Assembly (NCBI GenBank): GCA_003952965.2
Contig: CM025854.1
Coordinates: 6,681,558-6,745,557, forward strand
Origin: Morella rubra
Taxonomy: Eukaryota > Streptophyta > Magnoliopsida > Fagales > Myricaceae
Direction: 5' to 3'
DNA length: 64,000 nucleotides
Part shown: in pieces, positions 46,144-58,689 of the stretch
Position numbering within the stretch: position 1 is the stretch's first letter
Layout: every line of letters begins with the position of its first letter
Translations under genes and position numbers: made by a program
The notes under the pieces: model-generated
The model's input: the letters and a program-made list of their open reading frames with translations, nothing else
Database searches by the model: none
What the model was told of the DNA's origin: nothing

Positions 46144-47676
46144 TCAAAGAGAAACAGTGCGTCTGTAAAGTACTTCATCGTCACTCTCATGTTCCTCATC
46201 TGACACAATCTCACTCCCAGGTAGCTCTAACTTCCCACCCATACAAAATGCCGGGCCTATACTCTCTGTTTCAATATAATCACCCATCAACCTTTCTTCA
46301 AATCTCTGGTCACTGCAGTTAAGGAACCAATTCAAGGAACACCGGATCCCCCTGCTCTTTAATCTCTGGTATCTGGGTTTAATCCTGGACTCCAGGCTAT
46401 ACGTAAAATATTCAGGGAATTCCACAAGTTCTTTTAAAGGTCTCCCCATCTCAGTCTTAAAGAAGTAATAACTGTTCTTCATTAGCTCAATCCGCAATGC
46501 AACTAACTGGGGACATTTGACAACCATCTTGGCCACATCCTCTGATGGTATCCCCCGCCCCAACAGGAACTCAACGGTTTTCATAATCACATGTTGGTGA
46601 AGACTAACTATCTGTGGCATGTTCTCTATCACTCGTGCAAACCCTTCCGGATCAATCTTGATCTTCAAATTGAAAAAGTACTGCTGCAAAGACAACTTAG
46701 CTTTCAGAGGCAGCCCAATAATTTGGGGGTATTGAGCAATAACTGAGGGAAGCGCTTCCCTCCTAATGCCGAAACTAAGCAAACATTCCACATTCTGTTT
46801 GACAGTCTCTTCCAGATCATACCCAAGTATGTAAGTCCGCTTCTCCAATATCCTAGCCAAAATCTTCTTCGGCAAACCCAGCGAAACCAAATAATCCACG
46901 AGCGGTTTAATTACAGTCCCAACTCTCATCCCCAAAAGATAAGGATATTGGGTAACCATCGGACCGATATCTCTGGGGTTAACACCAATACTAACAAGAT
47001 ATGCAACCGAGGTACTCATTGTCCCCTCGAGCTTAAACCCAAGAAGCTCAGGATACTTCTGCAACACATACCCAATATCCTGCTTGTCTACATCAAGCCC
47101 ACGAAGGAACTTGATAACGGGTACGAGCTCGACGACCACGCTAGCGTGCAACACTTGCGGGTAATTCTTAACAAACTCTCCCATTTTCGACCTCGGAATA
47201 CCAATTTTCTCCAAGTAACCCAACACCGGTATGATATTCTTGCGCACGCTACATCCCAGCATCAATGGGTACTCGTTAATATCATCAACGGTCAAGCCTA
47301 GCTTCTGTAGAAACTCAACGCGCTCCTTCATGACATCGACGGTGGAGGGGAGCTCCAGGTGTTCGAGTTCATCCGGAACTATCCCTAAACTCTTCAAATA
47401 ATCGCATATAATCACCCGGGAGACGAGCTTCTCTTTCCGACCCTGTACGACACCCCAGGTGACGGAAGGCATTTCGTACTCGGGGAATTTGGAGGAGGAC
47501 TGGGTCGAAAATGCGACAATCTGTAAAACCCTTGAAAGGTTTGGGGTCTGCGGCTGTGGGGCACATGTGTTTTGGTGATGTTGGGTTGGGGTTGGGCTTT
47601 GAGTGAGTTTGTGCGAGATTTGTGCTGGTTTTGGGAAGGTTTTGATGGGTTTTGTTCTTCTAAGGAGTGAGGTCAT
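46144..47676 (-). CDS. mTERF-family protein, predicted organellar
   Basis: Nucleic-acid-binding helical-repeat protein of the mitochondrial transcription termination factor family, which in plants controls transcription, splicing or ribosome assembly in chloroplasts or mitochondria. The single-exon ORF of 510 aa starts at ATG 47676-47674. Residues 1-70 are rich in Ser/Thr/Pro/Gln/Lys and poor in acids (an organelle transit peptide). Residues about 100-440 hold at least eight mTERF repeats with the recurring pattern of a short helix plus (I/V)xxxPxLLG, seen as EYPLMLG, NYPQVLH, KYPELLG, QYPYLLG, KRTYILG, QYPQIIG, NMPQIVS and KCPQLVA. Then come FFTYSLESRIKPRY-type sequence and an acidic tail (VSDEEHESDDEVLYRR). 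It resembles the BSM/RUG2-like branch, but I cannot name the orthologue or the organelle from sequence alone. Confidence 0.93.
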   Translation of the reverse strand: MTSLLRRTKPIKTFPKPAQISHKLTQSPTPTQHHQNTCAPQPQTPNLSRVLQIVAFSTQSSSKFPEYEMPSVTWGVVQGRKEKLVSRVIICDYLKSLGIVPDELEHLELPSTVDVMKERVEFLQKLGLTVDDINEYPLMLGCSVRKNIIPVLGYLEKIGIPRSKMGEFVKNYPQVLHASVVVELVPVIKFLRGLDVDKQDIGYVLQKYPELLGFKLEGTMSTSVAYLVSIGVNPRDIGPMVTQYPYLLGMRVGTVIKPLVDYLVSLGLPKKILARILEKRTYILGYDLEETVKQNVECLLSFGIRREALPSVIAQYPQIIGLPLKAKLSLQQYFFNLKIKIDPEGFARVIENMPQIVSLHQHVIMKTVEFLLGRGIPSEDVAKMVVKCPQLVALRIELMKNSYYFFKTEMGRPLKELVEFPEYFTYSLESRIKPRYQRLKSRGIRCSLNWFLNCSDQRFEERLMGDYIETESIGPAFCMGGKLELPGSEIVSDEEHESDDEVLYRRTVSL

Positions 47677-47985
47677 TGCAGGAAGAGATTGAAGTCTGTG
47701 AGTGAGTGCGTATTTGTGATAGTGACGATGAAATTGAATTGAGAAATGAAAGAGATTTGTGAAGTCAAAAGAAACTGGAGACCTTTGGCTTATACCTGAT
47801 TTACGAGGCAGAAAGAGCGGCTGTTATGCTAATTTGTGGAAGGAAAGGTCCGAAGCAGACAAAGCCGAGAAAGAGAGTCCGAAGATGGTAACAGAGGAGC
47901 CAGACGAAGTGCTATTTATTTTTTCATTTTAAGCAATAAATAAATAAACACATTTTTATTTTTGTCCTCAACCGTTAATTCCAAT
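47677..47985. other. mTERF gene upstream region
   Basis: Promoter and leader side of the minus-strand mTERF gene. No specific element is recognised. A foreign repeat begins at about 47986. Confidence 0.4.
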
Positions 47986-48915
47986 TGTGTAAGTGTTGGC
48001 ATTTTAATTCCGTGTCAATTTTGAGGTATAACAAACGTGGTCTTAGATGAGTTGATCAAGTGAAATTGTTTAACGAAAGAGATTTTTAAAAAGTGAAGAA
48101 TTGAAGTTCAGAGTATTGTCCAAGTGGTTCAAGTTGAGTTGGGCTTGCTTGGGGCTAGCTTGAGAGATTAATTGTAATTTCGAGCCAATTTTAGAGCAAG
48201 TCAAGTCCTGATGTGGTCAAAGTTACGTAATTTTGATGCGGTGTGGAGTGGTTTTTCTCTATTAAAGGAATTATTTATAAAGTTTTGTACTTCATAAATA
48301 AATTTGTTATGTTTCTTGTGTTTGTGTAATTGGTTGCATTCTTTTACCTTTTTAAAATTTCTTGTTGGTTGATTGATTTAGTTAATTTCGAAAGTCTTGG
48401 GTGATGTTCGTTTTCATGAAATCTTTAAGATTCTGATGAAATTGTGAATATTTAGGTGATGTTAAATTGTATTGGTGTGCGTGCAAAATTGTTAAAAGGA
48501 ATTGTGTATGTAAAAAAAGTAATAAAGTGTTGTATTGGAATACGTGTATTTATGATGTTTGGATTAAAAATAAAAGTAGGATACAAATCCTACAAAAAAG
48601 CTCAACACGAACATGCCCTTGGTTTGTTGGGGGTGATTCTTAGTTAAAAGGATCATAGCAAGTTCAAGTTGAACACCAACTGTTTGAGCTAAAGTCTTAT
48701 TAACCTTAAAGTTTATAGAATTGATCAAATGCGTGTGATTATTGATTGAGTATTGAGCTGATTGACATATTGCAAATCTATTCATATTCAACTCATTGAT
48801 TATGTGAAGATTTGTATTGGTATTTTCACATTTGGGCGTGTTAGCTTGTGCTAAAAAAATTTAAATTCCTATTCATCCCCTCTAAGTAATTATAGAGTCT
48901 AAATCGTGTCTCACA
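47986..48915 (+). repeat. probable solo LTR of a copia element
   Basis: The stretch opens TGTGTAAGTGTTGGCATTTT and closes TCTAAATCGTGTCTCACA, so it has TG...CA ends. Near the end it has AAATTCCTATTCATCCCCTC, closely matching the end region of the LTR at 3255-4800. No adjacent polypurine tract, primer site or internal region is visible, so it would be a solo LTR of about 930 bp. A matching 5-bp target duplication is not evident, so the boundaries are uncertain. Confidence 0.5.
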
Positions 48916-50660
48916 TGAACAATGCTAAAGGGCCTGTAGTTACAAACATAAATAGGAACACAAAGAAATTACAACTATGAATCAACTTCAGACTACTAAA
49001 GAAGACTAGCTATACTCCTTAAAGGGGTCGGGATACAACAAATGTGCAGATAAAGGAGTAACGGGACACGATTGACAGTAGCTATCGGAACTAATAAGGA
49101 AAGCGTCCACAGGTCGGCACACTTGCCCCCTCCCCCTTTTTGCTTACCCAAAAGATTGTGGTTGCAAGTGCAGGAAGGCAAACTTGTAAAACATCTATGT
49201 TTCCAATAACATTGTGATCAAAGTTAACAGAGTTAAAGCTCAAAGGTGAAGATATGCTTTTCTAGCTTGTAGAAGCCTCCTGCCCAGTCAGAAGTTAAGC
49301 CAAGCTCAAAGGGTTCAACAGCTTGGCACCTTAAAACATATTACATAGCTAGAACAACAAATTTTCAGGAGATAGGATTGAGGATTTGACCATTTTGTGG
49401 ACTTAATATTTCTTTTTCTTTTATATATATATATAGCATTATATGTAGCATTGCTGAACTGGGGGGAGTCAGCTTGGTCTAATTTCAAGTTGTGGGTAGT
49501 GCCCGTGCTGGGCCTGCTGCATACCATATGTCTCAGGCCTCACTCGGCCTGGGCCCATAACAAACATGATAATGAGACAGAGAGCCTCTATTTTACACAT
49601 CAGTTGAAGCCCAAATTCTTCAGGTTAAAAAAAAAAATTGAAGCCCAAATTCAAAATCCAATTGGATGAACTCATCTGATCCAAAACTGCTTTTTGGAAG
49701 CCATGAGATAGATTTGCTCTGTAGATGGATCTACGTGGCTGGTGCTCGTATCACACGTGCAGTCGGCAAAACAGGAAACATGTGAACCAGAATATATAGA
49801 AGGTGGACCCAAAAAATGTTTCGAATACAAAAGTTCATCCAAGCTTCATTTAAGCCAAACGCCTGAGCGTCACGTTTATGGCAGAGCCCTTCTTCAATTG
49901 CCCTTCGACAGATACATCTGATATGGTAGTACCTTGCTCCATATCCACGTGATCTTCCTCATGTCTTGCCACTGTTCTTTTCCCCTTCTCCTTGGGAGGG
50001 CCGGTTCCTTGCCACCATAGATGAAAAACAGGCCGAAAATATTTAACTTCTATCTAACAAATATGACAATCGATCTTGTCGGATTTGAATAGGAAATGAG
50101 TCATCAGATGACATTGTTGACCTGCTAAATATGTTTATGATCTTGCATAAATGGAGCTGAAGTAAGAATTTCCTTGTGTGAATACTTAATTACTATATAT
50201 TGTAATAAGTTACATATATTTAGTATGATCAAGTAGTTAATGTAGTGTTAATTAAGAGCTTGAAGATCTACTTGCACTGTAAACTTTCTAATTGGGGCCA
50301 ACAAAAGGGTGAAGAGAGATTGAGTAATCACTCAGAGAATATGGAACGAGAGATAGTATCTGTTTAATAGATTAGTCAAGACGAATCTCTAAATACTCTT
50401 GTCAATGAAAATAATTAATAATTATTGTAGTTACAAGTTATGATGAATTTGTGTGACAATTACTTGTTGCAGAAAAGGTTACAACATTAATTGTGCTCAT
50501 ATCACTGAGAACTTTATTCATGTAAAGCTTTTAATGAATTTTGGTTATTTTTGGTGACTGAACAGTACATGTGAAACATTCAAAAGGTGGCCGTGGATCA
50601 TGTGAAGTGCGCCAGGTGTTCCCTCCTACTACATTTAAAACCTTCTTCCTTTCAAGTTTC
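48916..50660. other. intergenic region upstream of the EPF-like gene
   Basis: No gene is supported. The frames at 48996-49181 and 49315-49669 lack any domain. AT microsatellites occur (49423-49434). The last few hundred bases are probably the promoter of the downstream peptide gene. Confidence 0.5.
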
Positions 50661-50666
50661 TGTCTT

Positions 50667-50673
50667 TATATAT
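50667..50673 (+). promoter_or_regulatory. TATA box of the EPF2-like gene
   Basis: TATATAT lies 84 bp before the first ATG at 50757, in the sequence TCTTTATATATTCTTCCCC. Distance and context fit a plant core promoter, with transcription starting around 50700. Confidence 0.55.
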
Positions 50674-50756
50674 TCTTCCCCAGTTCCACATTGAATACCC
50701 CCCTCAGGCACTCTTTGGCTTCACGGTTCTTTTGTTAGATCCAATTTCCATCTGTA

Positions 50757-51506
50757 ATGTTGCATCTCTTCTCGAATAGAATTGTCATGAAGAACTTGTC
50801 CTTCGGAGCCCACACTTCTTTCCTAGTTTTGATCTTCTTCATGGTACTACCCAGTACTATAACCCTTCGAGTGACTCATCACTGTGAGTGCTTCTTCCTC
50901 TCTTTTTTTTTTTTTAATGATGCTCCATATGACATGTTTGTGTTCCTTGTAAATTTCAAGGTTTTAAAAAAAAAAGTCTTTTTGTCAGTATGCTCAAAAG
51001 CATTATAACCATGCTTTCAAGTATATAGGAGTAGGGTACTGAAATCTGTCATTTTACTCTTAATGTTTTATCATCATATTATCTGCATGTACTGTCATGT
51101 ATTCCATCGTTTTCACTTTATGCTGGATATATATTGCTGGATATGCAGTCAGCATGCGCGAAGAGGGCACCAACTCTGGAGATCGAGGCCATGCCAGCTC
51201 CCCTAAGGTCTGTTTGTGCAATGGCGGCTTTGTTTAATGTTCTCTATGTTGTTAAGCAAAACTCCCATTAGGATTGAACTCATGAATCTTTTAATGATGT
51301 GTGTTATGTAGGAAGAAGCAAGAGAAGAACTTGGGATGAAACTCTACCCAACAGGTTCAACTCTGCCGGACTGTTCCCATGCGTGTGGACCATGCTTTCC
51401 ATGCAAGAGGGTGATGATCAGCTACAAATGCTCGGTGGAGTCCTGCCCAATTGTTTACAGATGCATGTGCAAAGGAAAATACTACCATGTTCCAGCTTCC
51501 AATTGA
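50757..51506 (+). CDS. EPF2: EPIDERMAL PATTERNING FACTOR-like secreted peptide (EPF2 type)
   Basis: Precursor of a secreted cysteine-rich peptide hormone. EPF1/EPF2 repress stomatal lineage entry and spacing through ERECTA-family receptors, TMM and SERK co-receptors. Three exons, 50757-50883, 51149-51207 and 51312-51506, have matching phases and give 126 aa. An in-frame ATG at 50787 would give 116 aa. It has a hydrophobic signal sequence (FLVLIFFMVLPST), a variable linker, and a C-terminal mature domain beginning about YPTGSTLPDCSHACG. That domain has eight cysteines, including CGPCFPC and RCMC, and ends KGKYYHVPASN. Eight cysteines and the LPDC...KRVMIS pattern favour EPF1/EPF2 over the six-cysteine EPFL members. 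The long open frame at 51299-51538 is an out-of-frame shadow. Confidence 0.9.
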
Positions 51507-54500
51507 TCAAACGCATGCAACTATTAGCAATGCCTTGATTGTTCATTGAACACGAGTATTTGCCAAACTAGGGTTACAGATTGTGGGTAGATCTGTCTGG
51601 CATGTTGTATTCTCCATGCCTCGCCATTAAATCATTTATGTGCCCAAAGAGGGAGTGAGCTGGTGAAATATTGTAGGAAAAAGTTTGTAAAGTTGATTGA
51701 GTTTTTGGTAGTTTGTAGGAATAGTTTTTGTTAGCTTGTGGTCAGAAAACTCATCTGTCAGCTTGTGTTTTTCCGTGAAAGTATTAATTACTCTCTCTCT
51801 CTCTCTGTGGCTATACTTGAGTGCACGTTTGGACCAGTGCCCATGTAATCGTATTAAGCACCGAAAGATTAAGGTGAAAACATGGCATTTACCCAAAATA
51901 AGTAAAATTTTCATTTGCTTAGAAAAGAAAAACCACCAAACACTTGAAACTCAACCTTGGCAACTCTTCTTGTGCTTCTTCTTCTCCTCTCTCTTTCTCT
52001 TTTTCTTTTGGTAAGGGATCATATTGCAATTGGCCAAGTCTCTTTGAGAAAATACGGTACTGGTGGGCCTTTACAGACCCAACGAAGGACAAACCAAATT
52101 GCAGTCTGCTTCGGCCATTGGAAAGTGACCAGTACAAACCCAAGGGGTTGGTATACTTGCCCTTACTTCGATGGAAAGCAAAACCTTCTCTTCCCTTTTC
52201 TCAAAAGATAATTCTGACAAAGTCATAAGCTTTTCAATAAGATGATCCAGGACCTGTCATGATCAATTGTGGCTTCCTTATCATGAGCAAATTAAATTGA
52301 TGTTTTACTTGCTAGATATTGTATTTTATGAGAAAGTTGATGTATTTTATGAGCATATTGCATCAACTTCGCCTTATTTTAGATGTTACTCTTTATTTTG
52401 GTTGATCGGCCAAAAAAGTGCAAAGGGACCAACGATCACAGTAGCAATTCCTGTGAACGTGACTGTAGAGTTCTCACCCACTACAGATTGTTTCGATTTA
52501 AGCCATAATTATTGACTCTAAAAACGCATGGCTACTATTTCAAATTTACAGTCTAATCAGTACTGTTGGACTACTCCTATATATGTAACCCAGTTTGGTA
52601 ATACCTACAGTTTTTCTTCCCCGTCTCCCTCATTTTCCCCAACCCCCTGGGCCTACGGACTGATCTATAGCAATTCCCTTTGTCCCCCGGTCTGAAGATT
52701 CTCATTTTCCCACTTGTTGAAAATCTGCCTATTCTCAAAGACAATTTGGTTACGCATACCGAGAAACATTCATAGTGCTATTCAAATTTAGAGCATTTAC
52801 TTCAGCACTTCTGGCAAGGTAGAAAGATAGAAAGATAGAAAGATCATATATCTTGCACCGACGGATAGAATTAAAGATGATTTGAACTTTTCAAGATTTT
52901 TATAATATCTTTTTTACACTATTAAATAAATCTCCTTTATTTTTTATATGTTTTGTGGCAGTGATAATCGATCTTCTATTGGTCGCAGATCAGGTCAAGT
53001 TGCCTATAATTTAAGGTTGGAATAATATTAATTTGGAGGGTACTCCTGTATACTCTAACTCTCTCTCTCTCTCTCTCTCCTGTTTCCTTGTCTCTTTCTT
53101 TTTCTGTTCTGTTTTATGGATTACTTTTTTGTTCTTCCCAATCTTCAAAAACCTAGCTACCTAAGATGTCCTGAAAGCGACAAGGGAAAGACTGGTCGAC
53201 CTAATTGGTCGAAAGGTAATAGCTTGCACAAATTTTCTTAATACAAGGGTAAATCAGTTCGTGCGTGGGGAGAATGGCAATGCCTTCAGTTTAATGGCAA
53301 GTTGGAAATTAAAAACTACTTTTTAATGGATAAGATGGTCGAGATTCAACGCGACACTAAAGTATCTGTTTTTTCTGCAGCTAGCTTGATGGTCAAGTTG
53401 GGAATTGTGGCTGAGCTCACATTCATATATATGGTACTCGATACCATTTTTTCTCCAATGGGGGCCACAGATTACATGAACCAACAAGTCACCGATGTGG
53501 GAAATTCCTCTCCTAAGTAGATCTCTCATCTCAACTCTCAAGTTATTGTAAAGTTGAAGCATTTCCGTTTCATCGGATATTAGGTCACAACCTCAGTTCA
53601 TTAATGTCAAAATTAGGAAAAAAAAATGGAGTTGTCTTTGTCGTTTAGAATCTTAATTAAGCAGTTTGCGTGAGAAGGTCATCGCCAGGCAGCAGTTACA
53701 AGCTTACGAAATTTGTGCTATGGAGTTTAGCTTAATTAATTTGCTTCTAAAGAGGGTTAAATATGGTACTGTTCCCGCGGGATTCTATTTATTTTTGTAG
53801 CCTTTGCTGATCGTGCAGATGATTCAGCATTATTTCTGCCAATGTGGCTGGGTGAACTGTTGCAATTGGTGCCTTAACACTTTCTTTAAAGAACGACTTA
53901 CATGATTCATGGGTCGTAGAAACTCCAAACGTGGCATGATATTCGATCAGAACTTGCTGCGTGATTCTCTCTTTTTTATTGCTTAAAAATTATGATTTTT
54001 CCAAGACCTGCATTTAAGAAGTCATGTAAAAAAATCTCCACAAATTTATCTATTTATTAAATCTCTTTGAAGGAGCCGCCTTGGCTCCTTCCATGTACTT
54101 TCGTCTCTGATCAGCCTGATATTTCTTAATCTTTTATTATACGTACGTGGTAAAATGATTCTTTCAAGTTTCAACAGTCAACTGTTTTCACGAATAGGCC
54201 GCAAGCTGTAGCCGATTAATATGCAATATAATACTATAGATGGGATATTAATATATAATTATATTAATTCGTACCGAGACTAATATCTTATGATCGAATC
54301 TAACGTACGTAGCAGCTGTGGCTTCTTTAAAGAGTGTATATACAGTATATATAGATCATATAGTTAGCCGTATCTGAAAATATATTTATATATAGAAAGA
54401 GAGAGTTAGCTGTATAGATCGTATAATATTGTTGGTCACAAGAATTGGAAAGTTTATGTATGCAATGCAGGTGGCTGAAGTACTGGACTTTTTTTCTATA

Positions 54501-57500
54501 TTTCTAATCATTCCTCTGAGGTTGTCCAATGATCTTCAAGGAAAGTGCACCTTTTTTTTTTCCGCAGATCAGTGATTTCATACCACCAAATGAAGCACGC
54601 TTTGTTTGTGGTCATACATCCAGTACTGTGTTTGCTTTTTTTTTTCCTGAAAAAAAAAAAAAATACATGCATGCTTTTGGCAGACAACCTATTATATATA
54701 TGTACGCACGTACGTATGCTTTTTGTTAATAGAATTACTTTAATTTGCTAATATATAGACATAATTTTATCGACCACATTTGTATACTAAAAGCACATGA
54801 AATGTGTAATACGTGAATTTTAGTTTCCTTTTTATTCCAACTTAATTTATATATAGAGAGAGAGAGAGATCAGGGGTTGAGTCGAAAGTTATTTTTTAAT
54901 AAAGGTCTAATTTTTTTTTTCTAAAATAAAGGTCTAATTAAATTAGAGATTTTTATATATTAAAAGCGAAAGCCGCTAGGCTAGACGTGCCAGTTTTATT
55001 AAACAGCAGAGCAGAGGATCACATTTGTTTTTTAAGACAAGATTCGGATCTGTAACGAAATACTAATTTTAGGACATGCGTGACTCAAGACACAATATTG
55101 AAGGAGCATTTGTTGTTTGGTCTCACGGACAGCAACACATGATCAACCTCCCTCTGGTGATTGCTCACCAACTGAATTGATTGTGATCTATTCATGATGA
55201 CGATCATCTCGAGAAGGAAGATTAATACTGGTTTGAAGGAGCTGCTAATATCTCAAGAATTTTCAGAGATACATTAGAAAATATCAATGTTAACTAAATA
55301 AAAACAAAAACAAAAAACAAGGTAAAAAAGGTGAACCGGTTGTTAACTTATCGATGAGGATTATTCCTTCGCATTGTCCGTTAAGGAAGAAGATTATCCA
55401 TTACTTTTTAAGTCAAAATTTCCTCCTATAATTTGCCTACTATAATATTATCGATAAATATTATTTTTATCCCATCAAGTAAGGGAGTTTAATATATTAA
55501 ACAAAAATTTATCAACTTTAATACATTGAATTTTCTAACTATTAATATTAGACACTTGAATCATATGTCAAAAAATTTCGTCAAATTATATGGTTATTAA
55601 ACTTTCTTTTTCACAACTAAAATGACAATAAATTGATAACAATACACCCATTATATGAACAAATGTAAAGTGTGCATCGGATATTATTTTTATTTTTGTT
55701 TTTTTAATAAAAGTTGTATAATATATAAGATTGATAGTCTGAAGAATATATAATGTGTTAAAACTTGTAAATTCATGATTGAGATTATTCTCTTTGTCTC
55801 TGTATCTTAGGCACGAGGAAAAAGTCAGCCAGTCAACAGAGTACGGTTCGGTTTGGAAAGGCGCCGCATGATACTAAGGCCCTATAAATTCAAAGACGTT
55901 TTCAAGTGAATTAAATGAAGTAAACGAGTTTCCTCTTATGGTTGGCATTTTTTTCCCTGATCACCATTTTTTTCCTAACCGAAACTTTCTCGTTATGACT
56001 TTGAGTACATGATCCGACTTTGTTTCTGTTCATTTCCTCGTACTTTTACTTTTTCTTTTTTTTTTTTTCCACAGCAGACCGCGAATTATTTGATCTCCAT
56101 TTTTCTGTTAAAATCAAATATAAGAGAAAACTCTAATACTTTCTATCCCGCTACGCTACAATTTCCTTTTAGCATCGTATTTTTGCCGAAATTAAGAAAA
56201 CTCGCGGAAAAGTAGGAAAGGTTGCTACTTCTTGCTATTTAAGACTATTTTCCTGGAAGATATTTTCAATTATTTATTTATTTCATATTTTCCCATAATT
56301 ACAAACAGACAAGCTAAAATAAAAACATCCAACATATATAATCTAAAACGTCCGATGACAAAGAATTTCGACCAGATCGCTGATTGCCTTTTCAGCACTC
56401 GGCTATCCACGTGGTTCAAATTAATTTCGACCCATTTCCAATTTATTTGTTGACAAATCTATTGACAAAGAGATTTAGCGGTGTGCCCACAATATCCGCT
56501 TTTGTATGTCGGCCAGTCATATTTTAACAACCATATTTGCCAAACGTGTAGAAAATTCGAGAACTGCTTGTAGCAAACGCAAGAGAATGGCCTGCAGATC
56601 TTTCTTTGGGACTTGCGTATATACTCAAAACTTGTTCCTAATTGCTAGCCTACTACCACGTAACCCCAACAGCTAGCCACTGAAAAATCCTTGTGATTCT
56701 GAACTCGACCACGAAGCTAATTAGCTATAATTCATAAACATATCATGGGGTACGTGGCATAATGGCTTCTGGGCTTCTTCTCATCATCCTATAAATGTCT
56801 AATATTATCGTATATATATGAAAGTGAAATAGGACTCGGTTTGTACGTTCTTTAAGAATCTAAGCAAGGAAATAAATATTTTCCTAATGTTTCTGATTCT
56901 TTAAGCAATAGAGACACGGATTGGTAAGAATTTAGTTAGCATGGTAATTAAAAGGATAACTCATTTAATTAGTCATAGTTTTACGAGAGGTTTAATAGTA
57001 TAGGTCGGTTAATTTGGTGTAGCTTTTTAGGTGAAAATGCATGCAAGGAAGCGCTCAAAGGATCTTTGCCTCTAAATTGTTCCAAACGGTGACCTTTGGC
57101 TGTGATATTGGTTTTGTTCTGATCAGGAATTTGAATGATCCCAACTTTCGTGGGGAAGACAGAATTTATTCCTACGGGAATCAGCCCAAAGATTCTAAGC
57201 ATATAAATTAAAACAAGTTAGTTTGCAATTCGAGTTATTTATGTTCCTTTACGGGTTTTCTATTAACTTTTTAGTAAAGTGAACACCCTTGCTTGCACTC
57301 AACTGTCTTGGTGGTTATAAATGTTCGTATCTTCTTGGCATGCTCTTCCCAAGTCAAACAAATAGCTAGCGGTACCATTCTAGTTCGAAAGGAAGATTAT
57401 TTTGGAAGTTATCCAAATATTATTATTATATGTAAAAAAAAAAAAACTGTCAAGAATCGAACGATCTCGATCTCTCTATTGTTTCAAACCCAACAGTAGG

Positions 57501-58680
57501 TTTTGTTAAATCACTCTACAGTACTTTGATCTAGAACTTAAGCACATGTTTGGACAAAAAGAAAATTTAAACCTTTTTTCACAATCACTTTATTCATGTT
57601 TTGGTATGCAATACATGAGTACTTTCATTACCCAACAACTATTATAGACTTTTATTTCAGTGACAGCTCCAAAACAATCAAAAGAAAATGTTGGTCTCCA
57701 GAATTGATGGATGATCCAGGAAATTATCAACCTTGTAACGTACTCTATCCAAATACTGACCGTTACAAGTACCTTTGAAGACATTAAGGTAGACAAAGGC
57801 CGCCAATTACGAAGGAATATAAATGGGAACCCAAATAATTAGGTTACTGTACAATTCTGAAGTTCCCATGTGTTCTTCACTGATCATGGTCTTCAAAATT
57901 CCAGAGTCAAGCAAAGGTCGGAACATAGACCAAATTTGGCGTGAATCTTTCTTACGCGGTTCGCTGCTTACAGAAGTACTTTTCAACGACATCATTTGAC
58001 TTAATTCCCTCTAATTAGCGTATGACTGGGTCCAGTTTCCAATATTAATGATTTGATCCCAAAACGGAGATATTTTTTGTCCTGCAGCCCCATTTTTAAG
58101 GATTGAAGCTCTTTTCCATAGACTTGAAACTTGAATTCTCTTCCCACCCGCTCACCAGTTGCTAATATATCTTGTTAGTATTTTTCTTTTTGGTGCAAGA
58201 ACACATCTTCTTTGGCTGCTTCAATTATTTGACCAACATTAATTTCTAGAAATTCCTTTAATTTTTAAAATTGAACTTTTTTTGCGCTCAATCGTCAGCC
58301 CTGACAGTTTAGACCTGGTCAGAATAAGTCAAATGGATATTGATTGGAAAAATAAATAAACATGATAAGAACAAGCAGAAAATAATTAATATATTATTTG
58401 CCTTATATTAGATCATATTTAAAAAGCTTAGGGTTGGGGCTGTGATGGGACTCGCCCTTTGTTTCCCAGAAACCAAAATTGTCCCCCGTACACTTTTTAA
58501 TTATGCAAAATGACTATTGAGGAGCCAATCCTATTCACCGAATTTGAATGTTTAAATTTACAATTTTAAATGAGGAAAAAAAAAAAAAAAAGAGAAACAA
58601 AATGTCTTTTCGGTCCATTAAAAAAAAATTGAATTTTTGGATTTATTTGGGAGACAAATATTTGCTTACCGTTCAAGACA
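51507..58680. other. gene-free AT-rich region
   Basis: No coding region is supported over about 7 kb. Frames such as 51944-52228, 53302-53520, 56009-56215 and 58548-58796 have no domain signal and often run through homopolymers. Visible content is CT microsatellites at about 51791-51808 and 53058-53080, three GATAGAAA units (about 52820-52845), a GA tract (54857-54869), and many poly-T/poly-A runs. No tRNA or rRNA is recognised. Confidence 0.55.
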
Positions 58681-58689
58681 CGGATCCCG

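Noticed and set aside
51299..51538. 79-codon ORF overlapping the EPF2-like last exon
   Set aside because: Out of frame with the conserved cysteine-rich domain, so it is a shadow.
53302..53520. 72-codon plus-strand ORF with a hydrophobic middle
   Set aside because: No family motif, no splice-consistent extension, located in an AT-rich gene desert. The opposite strand is equally open.
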